Positions 1 to 5,703 of a DNA stretch of 11,752 bases are shown here, piece by piece. This DNA comes from Pseudomonadota bacterium (GTDB lineage Bacteria; Pseudomonadota; Alphaproteobacteria; Rhizobiales; Xanthobacteraceae): positions 1-11,752 of the forward strand of contig JAJYAH010000145.1 in NCBI GenBank assembly GCA_021779635.1, written 5' to 3'. Each line of letters starts with the position of its first letter. Position 1 is the stretch's first letter. The position numbers and the translations under genes are program-made. Under the pieces are notes generated by a model. The model saw only the letters and a program-made list of their open reading frames with translations, searched no databases and had not been told where the DNA came from.

Positions 1-1139
1 TCCGATCTGTTGCGTCCTCGTGCCTTGGCTGTGTAGAGCGCGTTGTCGGCGCGCGCGAGAAAGGTATCCGGGCTTTCGTCCGGTTGCAGCGTCGCGACGC
101 CGGCGGAAATCGTTACCCGCATGCCCGGCGAGAACGCGCTCCAGTCAAGATCGGCGATGATCCTGCGCAGGCGGTCGAGGATGCGCGCGGCTTCGTCATC
201 CGGCGTATCGGGAAGCAGCAGCAGGAATTCCTCGCCGCCGTATCGGCCGAACCTGTCGATATTGCGGATGTTGGCGAATACCGTGATGGCGAATGTCCTG
301 AGCACCTCGTCGCCGGTGGGATGGCCATAGGCGTCGTTGATGCGCTTGAACCAGTCGAGATCGATCAGCGCGATCGAAAGGGGCGTCTTCACGCGTCGGA
401 TTCGGGCAATCTGGTCATCCAGCATCCGCATGACGCAGCGGCGGTTGAACGAGCCGGTCAGTTCGTCGAGTTCGGCGAGCAGTTCGATGCGCTTGTTGGC
501 CTCGGCAAGCTCGGCACTGCGCTTGTACAGCTTCTTTCGCAGCGAGTCGCCGTACAGTCCGACGAAGGCGCATTGCCCGATCGTAAGAACGAAGCCAAGC
601 GCCGCAGCGAAACGCTCCGTCGTCGTGGCAAAAGGCATGCCGATGGGCAACGGAGCAAACAGGAAAATCGGAGCGACACATGCCACCGTGAAAATCCACG
701 AAATCGCCGCCTGACGCGGCGTCATCTGTAACGAGGCAACTCCGAAAATCAGGAACAGGACGTCCAGAAATGCGTAGCCGATCTGTGGCGCGGCCAGCAG
801 AAATCCGAGCTGGATCACGATATGGCCGACCACCTGACATACGGTCAGGTGATGATCCTCAAAACGGTCGTTGAAATGCGTTTCGGACAGGGCGGCAAAG
901 AACCCGATCAGGGTAACGCCGCACAGGAAGAACATCGATGGAAAGGCCATCGAGATCGTGCCGGCATGCGCGTAAACGAGAAGCACGCCCGCACCGAGCG
1001 CATAACTTCCGACCTGGGCCGCCAATGATTGCCGGCGCTGCCCGAGGCGGCGCGACAACGCGATCGCCGACGGCTTCGAATCAACGCCGTCCAGTTCAGC
1101 CGCAATTGGATTCGCGAGCGCGGGCGCAACGTGGTCCAT
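1..1139 (-). CDS. Membrane-anchored diguanylate cyclase (GGDEF), 3' end cut by window edge
   Basis: Reading the minus strand from ATG at 1139 gives 379 uninterrupted residues that run off the left edge without a stop. Residues 1-40 are polar. About six hydrophobic segments follow (roughly 42-58, 64-84, 102-118, 122-138, 146-166, 178-196), then a short charged helix (198-225) of the linker type seen before GGDEF domains. The GGDEF domain starts at ELDELTGSFNRR (about 223) and includes ALIDLDWFKRINDAYGH (257-273) and the active-site signature GGEEF at 301-305. An inhibitory I-site RNID (292-295) sits five residues before it, so the enzyme should make cyclic di-GMP from two GTP and be product-inhibited. 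The last visible residues, ADNALYTAKARGRNRS, are the usual end of the domain, so only a few codons are probably missing. No classical sensor domain is seen; the membrane block is the likely input. It is divergent from the sigma factor gene. The start is the first good ATG but has no clear ribosome binding site. Confidence 0.93.
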   Translation of the reverse strand, partial: MDHVAPALANPIAAELDGVDSKPSAIALSRRLGQRRQSLAAQVGSYALGAGVLLVYAHAGTISMAFPSMFFLCGVTLIGFFAALSETHFNDRFEDHHLTVCQVVGHIVIQLGFLLAAPQIGYAFLDVLFLIFGVASLQMTPRQAAISWIFTVACVAPIFLFAPLPIGMPFATTTERFAAALGFVLTIGQCAFVGLYGDSLRKKLYKRSAELAEANKRIELLAELDELTGSFNRRCVMRMLDDQIARIRRVKTPLSIALIDLDWFKRINDAYGHPTGDEVLRTFAITVFANIRNIDRFGRYGGEEFLLLLPDTPDDEAARILDRLRRIIADLDWSAFSPGMRVTISAGVATLQPDESPDTFLARADNALYTAKARGRNRS

Positions 1140-1495
1140 GGTTTCGCCATCGATGGAACTCGCTGCAAATCTAAATGGGAAAGCCTTTAGGTTTGGTATC
1201 TTTGGCAGCCGGTCCGGAACCTTCAACATCGGCTTTGGCCTTGTTTTACAATGGAAATCAGCTCACTCCGGGCAATGTGACGCAGCAGTCGGAGCCGGGG
1301 GAACCGATGGGGCGCGCGCGTCACAAATACTGTGTTGCGCGCCAAGCCTTGCTAAGGTCGGTTGGGGATTATTGGAGCGTACAGAGAGTATTGCTGTATT
1401 ATGATACCGATTTCATGGCTTCGATCGTCGTCCGGCCCCCAACGGCCGCCCGGTGATCGCCGTTTGTGGGCTAAATCACAGACTCAGACGACCTA
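1140..1495. promoter_or_regulatory. Divergent intergenic region between the GGDEF gene and the sigma factor operon
   Basis: This 356-base stretch has no convincing gene and must hold the promoters of two divergent transcripts. It is more AT-rich than its flanks, especially at 1185-1260 and 1370-1415. It contains three copies of GGAAC on the plus strand (1155-1159, 1216-1220, 1300-1304), the core of many ECF -35 boxes. Only the third has a CGTC behind it (1319-1322), with a 14-base gap that is shorter than the usual 16 or so, so assignment as an autoregulatory ECF promoter is tentative. Short open frames here lack codon bias and ribosome binding sites. Confidence 0.5.
1197..1226 (-). promoter_or_regulatory. 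Candidate housekeeping promoter for the GGDEF gene
   Basis: On the minus strand TTGAAG (complement of 1221-1226) and AAGATA (complement of 1197-1202) are separated by 18 bases and lie about 58 bases before the ATG at 1139. The -35 box is good and the -10 box only fair, so this is a plausible but unproven sigma-70-like promoter. Confidence 0.25.
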
Positions 1496-2143
1496 TTGCA
1501 ATATTTTGAAGAATCTTGCCTTTCCCATCGAACCACCCCGCAGCCCAATCCGACCAACCTTGCGAGACGGCCATTGAGTGCGACACAGGCGGCCTCGGAC
1601 GACGTCCTGATCGCTCGAATCGCCCAGGGCGACCGGCTTGCCATGCAGGTGCTGTACGGCAGGCACCATGTCAGGGTGTTCCGCTTCGGGGTTCGGCTGG
1701 TGCGGGACGAACAGGTTGCCGAAGACCTCATCAGCGAGGTGTTTCTCGATGTATGGCGCCAGGCCGGCAAGTTCGAAGGCCGATCTGCCGTTTCCACCTG
1801 GCTACTGGCGATCACGCGATTCAAGGCCTTGTCTGCGTTGCGCCGCAGGAAGGACGTTGAACTGGACGATGAGGCGGCCAATGCCATCGAGGATGCATCC
1901 GACGATCCGGAAGTGGCGGCACAAAAGAAGGACACCAGCCAGGCGTTGCGCAAGTGCCTGACGGTGCTTTCGCCGGAACATCGGGAGATCGTCGATCTTG
2001 TCTACTACCACGAGAAATCCGTGGAAGAGGTGGCCGAGATCGTCGGTATCCCGGAGAACACCGTGAAGACGCGCTTGTTTTATGCGCGCAAAAAATTGGC
2101 CGAACTGCTCAAGGCAGCCGGTATCGAACGAGGTTGGCCATGA
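1496..2143 (+). CDS. ECF-type RNA polymerase sigma factor
   Basis: The product directs RNA polymerase to a specific promoter set. Numbering from a TTG at 1574, the region-2 domain spans about 27-93, with RLVRDEQVAEDLISEVFLDVWRQ (41-63) and the DNA-melting/-10 segment STWLLAITRFKALSALRRRK (74-93). An acidic linker (94-120) follows. Region 4 spans about 126-180, with LSPEHREIVDLVYYHEKS and the helix-turn-helix EEVAEIVGIPENTVKTRLFY (151-170). There is no region 1.1 or 3 and no C-terminal extension, as expected of the ECF class. The start is uncertain. The longest form begins at a TTG at 1496, but the first dozen codons lack the GC-rich third positions of the rest. The TTG at 1574 gives a 189-residue protein of normal length, with only a weak GAGACGG upstream. 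The stop overlaps the start of the next gene (ATGA at 2140-2143), so the two are translationally coupled, typical of sigma/anti-sigma pairs. The exact ECF group is not assigned. Confidence 0.93.
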   Translation: MQYFEESCLSHRTTPQPNPTNLARRPLSATQAASDDVLIARIAQGDRLAMQVLYGRHHVRVFRFGVRLVRDEQVAEDLISEVFLDVWRQAGKFEGRSAVSTWLLAITRFKALSALRRRKDVELDDEAANAIEDASDDPEVAAQKKDTSQALRKCLTVLSPEHREIVDLVYYHEKSVEEVAEIVGIPENTVKTRLFYARKKLAELLKAAGIERGWP

Positions 2144-2835
2144 TGGCAGCGAGCAAAAAAATGCTGGAACAAGAGCCCAGTGAAATAGAAATGCTGTTGC
2201 CCTGGCATGCGGCTGGTACGCTCAATCCGCGCGATGCGCGCCGCGTCGATGAGGCGCTCGCCCGCGATCCCGAGCTTGCGAAGCAATACGCTGCGATCAG
2301 GGAAGAGTACGCCGAAACCATTGATCTCAATGAAAGCCTTGGCGCGCCGTCCGCGCGCGCCATGCAGAAGCTGTTTGCGGCGATCGACACCGAACCGGCC
2401 GGCAAGCCGTCGTTGTCGCGCGGTATCTCGACGCGGATCGCTGGATTTTTTGCAAGCCTGTCGCCGCGGACACTGGCCTGGTCGTCGGGCATCGGCGCGC
2501 TGGCGCTGCTGCTGCAGGCCGGCGTGATCGGCACGGTGCTGATGAAGAACCAGCCCACCTCGTTCCAGACTGCGTCGTTGAGCATGGACGAGCCGGTCAC
2601 CCGATCGTTGGGGGTGGAAGCGCCGCCGCGCGCGCTGGTGCGGTTCGCGCCGGACGCGCGCGTCGCCGACATCACTGCACTCCTCGACCGCTATCAGGCC
2701 GCGATCGTCGATACGCGGGGCGGGATGTTTCGCCTGCAATTTGGCAGCAAGGCGATGGCGAAGGATCAAATTGCCGGTCTGATGAGCAGGCTGCAAGGCG
2801 AGAAGATTATCAGTCTCGCGGTGGCTGCGCCGTAA
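2140..2835 (+). CDS. Single-pass membrane anti-sigma factor with propeptide-like periplasmic domain
   Basis: Predicted 231 residues. The cytoplasmic part (1-110) carries EIEMLLPWHAAGTLNPRDAR (15-34) followed by helices. This matches the start of anti-sigma domains of the LLPWYVNGTL type, but the zinc ligands HxxxCxxC are absent (ARDPELAKQY occupies the cysteine position), so it would be a zinc-free version. One membrane helix lies at about 113-134 (LAWSSGIGALALLLQAGVIGTVLM), without a cleavable signal. After a spacer, residues 163-228 form a compact domain: a strand RALVRFA, a helix ADITALLDRYQ, strands AAIVDT and GMFRLQF, a helix KDQIAGLMSRLQ and a final strand IISLAVA. That order and size resemble subtilase propeptides (inhibitor I9-like), and the next gene encodes a subtilase. 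The start is ATG at 2140 (ATG at 2143 also possible), with GAGG six bases upstream and a 4-base overlap with the sigma gene. The anti-sigma role is inferred from position and layout. Confidence 0.82.
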   Translation: MMAASKKMLEQEPSEIEMLLPWHAAGTLNPRDARRVDEALARDPELAKQYAAIREEYAETIDLNESLGAPSARAMQKLFAAIDTEPAGKPSLSRGISTRIAGFFASLSPRTLAWSSGIGALALLLQAGVIGTVLMKNQPTSFQTASLSMDEPVTRSLGVEAPPRALVRFAPDARVADITALLDRYQAAIVDTRGGMFRLQFGSKAMAKDQIAGLMSRLQGEKIISLAVAAP

Positions 2836-2871
2836 GGCGGACGGCGCATCGAGCCGGCAACGCATAGGCCC

Positions 2872-2876
2872 GAGGT
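2872..2876 (+). promoter_or_regulatory. Ribosome binding site of the S8 protease gene
   Basis: GAGGT lies four bases before the ATG at 2881. It fixes that start and shows that the protease is translated independently of the anti-sigma gene 45 bases upstream. Confidence 0.6.
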
Positions 2877-2880
2877 CTTC

Positions 2881-4575
2881 ATGATCGACGATGGCGCCAA
2901 CTGGCGAATAATCGCACGGCGTGCGGTACTGGCATTGATCGCCACCGCATGGCTGTTTGCATCGTTCGACGGCGCCGCGGTTCAAGCGCAAAGCATCATG
3001 CGCTCGCCCAGCTTCAACATCGCGCCGCGCTTGCCGCGCATCAATCCGAGCCTGGCGGCCCGGCGCAACCCGACCATCACCGGCAGGACAGTGGCGATCA
3101 GCAGAACGACCCCGGTCAGATCGGTGCCGCGGATCGGTGTGGGATCGACGCTCCCCTACGTGCGCTATTCCCCTAACATCTATCCGCCCTGCAGCGACGG
3201 CTATCGCGATGGCGGATGCTGGGACCAGTCCGGTTCGTCGTCCAATGGGGGCGGCGGCGCTACGTCGACCAAGAGCGTCAACAACATCCCGCGCCGCGAC
3301 GTTTCGCAGGCCGCTCTCAACCTGCACACTGTCGCTAACGAACTCGTGGCCGAGATCGACGGCGCGCTATCCGACTCTCAGGCCAATGAACTGGCGCGGC
3401 GTCACGGCCTCCTGCGCCTGGAATCGCAGAATTTCCCGCTGATAGGCAGCACGATCAGCCTGTTTCGCATCGCCGACCGCCGCGCGGCGGAGACGGTGAG
3501 CCGCGAACTTGCCGCCGACGCCAGTGTTCGCTCGGTGCAGCCGAACTTCCGTTATGTCCTGCAGGACCAGAAAATGGCCTTGACCGAGGGCGATCCCGCA
3601 CAATACGCGGTCGCGAAACTTCGATTGCCGGAGGCGCACAAGCTTGCCGACGGCGCCAATGTGACCATTGCCGTGATCGATTCCGGGATCGACGTCAAAC
3701 ATCCGGAACTCGCCAATTCGATTGCAGACAGCTTCGATGCATTGGGCGGCAAGGAAGGTCCTCATGTCCACGGCACCGGCGTGGCCGGCGCGATCGTGTC
3801 GCATGCCCGGTTGATGGGGAGCGCACCGGCGGCCAGGATTTTGGCGATCCGTGCCTTCGGCAAAGCGTCGAGCGGCGCGGAAAGCACCTCCTTCGTGATC
3901 CTGAAGGGATTGGATTACGCAGCGGCGCACGGCGCGCAGATCGTCAATATGAGCTTCGCCGGTCCGAAGGACGCGTTGATCGAACGCGGGATCGCAGCAT
4001 TGGGCGGCAAGGGCATTGTGATGGTCGCGGCCGCCGGCAATGCCGGGGCAAAATCACCGCCGCTATATCCCGCCGCCAACGCCAACGTGATTGCGGTCAG
4101 CGCCACCGACGCGCAGGACAAGCTGTTTACGGCATCGAACCGCGGCGGCTACATCGCGGTCGCCGCGCCGGGCGTCGATGTCTTCCTGCCGGCGCCCGAC
4201 GAAAAATACCAGATCACGTCCGGCACCTCGTTTTCCGCGGCTTTTGTCAGCGGCCTCGCAGGCCTGATGCTGGAGCGCAATCCCGCCTTGAAGCCGGAGG
4301 AACTGCGCGCGATCCTGATGAAGACCGCCCGCGATCTTGGTTCCCCCGGCCGTGACGATCTGTTCGGCGCCGGCGAAGCGGACGCCTTTGCCGCGGTGTC
4401 GGCCGTTGGCACCGCGCCGGTCGCCGCAATTGCCGGCCGGCCCGCCGGCGAGGCCGGCGAAAATGTTTCGGACCGGCCGCAAGTTCCCTCAACCCGGGCG
4501 CTGGACGAGCCTGCGGCCGCCATGGCGTCCGACAAGTCGGCCGCGGGGGACCCTAATCGCCCCGCCGCACAATAG
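2881..4575 (+). CDS. Secreted subtilisin-family serine protease (peptidase S8)
   Basis: Predicted 564 residues. A Sec-type signal peptide covers about 1-37 (RRAVLALIATAWLFASF, then AVQAQ). Residues 38-150 form a Pro/Arg- and Gly/Ser-rich low-complexity segment with two cysteines (C104, C113). A propeptide-like domain follows at about 153-226 (from NELVAEIDGALSDSQANELA to SVRSVQPNFRY). The catalytic domain covers about 240-505, with all key residues present: Asp267 in AVIDSGID, His297 in HVHGTGVAG, oxyanion Asn387 in AAAGNAG and Ser450 in SGTSFSAAFVSG. The tail (510-564) is Ala/Pro-rich and probably disordered. No autotransporter, LPXTG or membrane anchor is seen, so the product should be periplasmic or secreted and self-matured. 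It is the last gene of the sigma/anti-sigma unit, which suggests that it is either a target of the sigma factor or part of its signal. The substrate is unknown. Confidence 0.93.
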   Translation: MIDDGANWRIIARRAVLALIATAWLFASFDGAAVQAQSIMRSPSFNIAPRLPRINPSLAARRNPTITGRTVAISRTTPVRSVPRIGVGSTLPYVRYSPNIYPPCSDGYRDGGCWDQSGSSSNGGGGATSTKSVNNIPRRDVSQAALNLHTVANELVAEIDGALSDSQANELARRHGLLRLESQNFPLIGSTISLFRIADRRAAETVSRELAADASVRSVQPNFRYVLQDQKMALTEGDPAQYAVAKLRLPEAHKLADGANVTIAVIDSGIDVKHPELANSIADSFDALGGKEGPHVHGTGVAGAIVSHARLMGSAPAARILAIRAFGKASSGAESTSFVILKGLDYAAAHGAQIVNMSFAGPKDALIERGIAALGGKGIVMVAAAGNAGAKSPPLYPAANANVIAVSATDAQDKLFTASNRGGYIAVAAPGVDVFLPAPDEKYQITSGTSFSAAFVSGLAGLMLERNPALKPEELRAILMKTARDLGSPGRDDLFGAGEADAFAAVSAVGTAPVAAIAGRPAGEAGENVSDRPQVPSTRALDEPAAAMASDKSAAGDPNRPAAQ

Positions 4576-4622
4576 AGCGAGATTGCTTTTCGTCGAATTT
4601 TCGTCGAAAGCCATTCGCTCTA
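4573..4622. repeat. Imperfect palindrome starting in the protease stop codon
   Basis: TAGAGCGA at 4573-4580 is the exact inverse complement of TCGCTCTA at 4615-4622. The arms continue inward with GCTTTTCGTCGAA facing TTCGTCGAAAGCC, interrupted by a few mismatches or bulges. The TAG stop of the protease is the first three bases of the left arm. The RNA would form a long stem right after translation ends. No strong T-run follows directly (CCTTTTTG at 4623-4630 is close), so it may protect or terminate the mRNA. Confidence 0.75.
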
Positions 4623-4633
4623 CCTTTTTGTTT

Positions 4634-4738
4634 GAGCATGCTCTTCGCGCAAACGCTTCGCGTTTGTCGCGAGGGAAAACCCCGTGCCCACCCCGCATCA
4701 AGTGCCGGGCAGGCTTTTTCCGGATCATGCTTTGGTTT
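4634..4738. repeat. Second module of a Bradyrhizobium-type dispersed palindromic repeat
   Basis: This block holds the perfect 10-base palindrome GAGCATGCTC (4634-4643). A tight hairpin follows, with CAAACGC at 4650-4656 and GCGTTTG at 4660-4666 around a TTC loop, flanked by CGCG on both sides (4646-4649 and 4668-4671). At the far end is the motif CCGGATCATGCTTTGGTTTT. From memory, these motifs in this order, next to an AGAGCG-type palindrome, recur between genes in many Bradyrhizobium genomes, so 4573-4738 is probably one copy of a dispersed non-autonomous repeat. Copy number cannot be seen from this window. Confidence 0.6.
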
Positions 4739-4817
4739 TCGCCCCGAAAAGCGCCGTCAAAGGCGTTAAAAAAATCGCCGGTGGTTTGAACGTGCGGCGC
4801 CCCTCCCGCGACCAATA

Positions 4818-4935
4818 TCGGTGGGAGCGGTAATCCCTCCCCATCGAGGCTGTATTTGGCGCGAGCGCCCATCCACCCCAAGCGCCCATATAGCTTGACC
4901 CGTCCGGTTGTCCCCCCGGACGGGTCTTTCGTTTT
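4818..4935 (+). ncRNA. Candidate structured RNA or 3' leader ending in an intrinsic terminator
   Basis: Three potential hairpins follow one another. CGGTGGGAG pairs with CTCCCCATCG (about 4818-4853, one bulge). GGCGC and GCGCC form a small stem near 4858-4869. The third is the terminator stem at 4897-4926. No open frame with coding character is present. No convincing promoter was found just upstream, so this may be the tail of the protease transcript rather than an independent small RNA. I do not recognise a known RNA family. Confidence 0.25.
4897..4935 (+). terminator. Strong intrinsic terminator
   Basis: GACCCGTCCGG (4897-4907) and CCGGACGGGTC (4916-4926) form a perfect 11-base-pair stem around an 8-base loop. 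TTTCGTTTTGG follows. It lies 322 bases after the protease stop and about 270 bases before the next gene, so it separates these two plus-strand units. Confidence 0.85.
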
Positions 4936-5205
4936 GGTTGATATTTCGGGCATTTCCGTCAAGCGAAATCGGTCGTACTGCCGCTGCCCGCGCGCTGGCG
5001 GGCACCGCAACTCAGCCATCCCGGCACGCAGCTTGACTGTTAATAGTGAGGACAGCCCCCAATTTTCGCGGCTTTCGGTCGATGAGGCGGCTCTGGTAAC
5101 GACGCTCACTGGACAATGCAAAAGTTTTCCACAGAATATCCCTGTCGCGTCTAATTGATTCGTTCCCGTTGCGTCTGCGTCCGTTTTTCTCCTACGGGCT
5201 GGCTC
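4936..5205. other. Non-coding region upstream of the TIGR03809-like gene
   Basis: No gene is supported here. It contains a perfect 7-base-pair hairpin, TGCCCGC (4985-4991) facing GCGGGCA (4998-5004) with a 6-base loop, and a TTGACT at about 5033 without a good -10 box at the right spacing. The promoter of the downstream gene must lie here or in the AT-richer part at 5110-5160, but I cannot place it. Confidence 0.4.
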
Positions 5206-5700
5206 ATGACACATCGATTGGACGTGGCGCGCGGTCGCGACATTGTCGGGCGCTGGTGCGCTCTTGCCGAGCAGCGGCTCGATCACCTCACCGAGCTGTT
5301 CGAGACCGGCCGCTGGCGCCGTTATCACACCGAACTCGCCTTTCTCGAGAATATCCAGGAGGCCAAGGCCGCGGTCGAACTCTGGCGCGACCTGTTGATA
5401 CGTGAGGACTCCCGGGACCATTCCGCCATCGATATCTCCTGGCTCGGTCGGACCCGGGCGACGCTGCCGCGCGGCGAAAGGTTGCCCCATCAGGCTCATC
5501 GGTTTCGACCGCAACCGGCGCCGATACCAGCCGAACCGCCATCGGGTGGTTCGATCGGCTTGGAAACCGCTCAAATGTCGTCAGAGGAGGTGCCTTCCGC
5601 GCCGGAATCGCGCGTAGCGGCGCTCGACGTCGCGCCGGAGCTGACGCCAAACATTGCCGCAATGCACGAACGATATCCGCTGCTGCGCAACGCGCTGTAG
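5206..5700 (+). CDS. Conserved hypothetical protein, TIGR03809-like
   Basis: Predicted 164 residues from ATG at 5206 (MTHRLDVARGRDIVGRWCAL). An open frame continues upstream to about 5155, but the conserved-looking part starts here. Residues 1-70 are strongly helical and charged: a probable coiled or helical-bundle segment with AEQRLDHLTELFETGRWRRY (21-40) and FLENIQEAKAAVELWRDLL (46-64). A short DISWLGR motif follows. Residues 85-164 are Pro/Glu/Ala-rich and probably disordered. There is no signal peptide or membrane segment, so it should be cytoplasmic. Sequence and position beside the Tat-exported repeat protein match my memory of TIGR03809, a family of unknown function found near TIGR03808 in Bradyrhizobium relatives. 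The stop at 5698-5700 lies 3 bases from the stop of the convergent neighbour. No function is assigned. Confidence 0.8.
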   Translation: MTHRLDVARGRDIVGRWCALAEQRLDHLTELFETGRWRRYHTELAFLENIQEAKAAVELWRDLLIREDSRDHSAIDISWLGRTRATLPRGERLPHQAHRFRPQPAPIPAEPPSGGSIGLETAQMSSEEVPSAPESRVAALDVAPELTPNIAAMHERYPLLRNAL

Positions 5701-5703
5701 GAT

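Noticed and set aside
84..731. Plus-strand open frame of 215 codons opposite the GGDEF gene
   Set aside because: The minus strand carries an intact GGDEF domain through the whole stretch.
1372..1402. TTGGAG and TATTAT as a sigma-70 promoter for the sigma operon
   Set aside because: Spacing is 19 bases and the -35 box is weak; not enough to claim.
1138..1456. Short plus-strand open frames in the divergent intergenic region
   Set aside because: No codon bias, no ribosome binding site and no motif; the region fits promoter DNA better.
1954..2139. N-terminal extension of the anti-sigma gene into the sigma gene
   Set aside because: It lies in another frame of the sigma factor's conserved region 4; the ATG at 2140 has a ribosome binding site and the usual stop/start overlap.
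2080..3327. Minus-strand open frame of 415 codons antisense to sigma, anti-sigma and protease genes
   Set aside because: Arg/Ala/Gly-rich translation without motifs; typical of GC-rich antisense frames opposite real genes.
5125..5133. DnaA-box-like TTTTCCACA
   Set aside because: A single copy with one mismatch, no cluster of boxes and no AT-rich unwinding element.
4856..5158. Plus-strand open frame of 100 codons starting with TTG
   Set aside because: It runs through the intrinsic terminator at 4897-4935 and has no ribosome binding site or recognisable motif.
4489..5574. Minus-strand open frame of 361 codons across the protease end, the repeat, the terminator and the TIGR03809-like gene
   Set aside because: It crosses the palindromic repeat and the terminator, lies antisense to a better gene, and its translation shows no domain or coherent composition.
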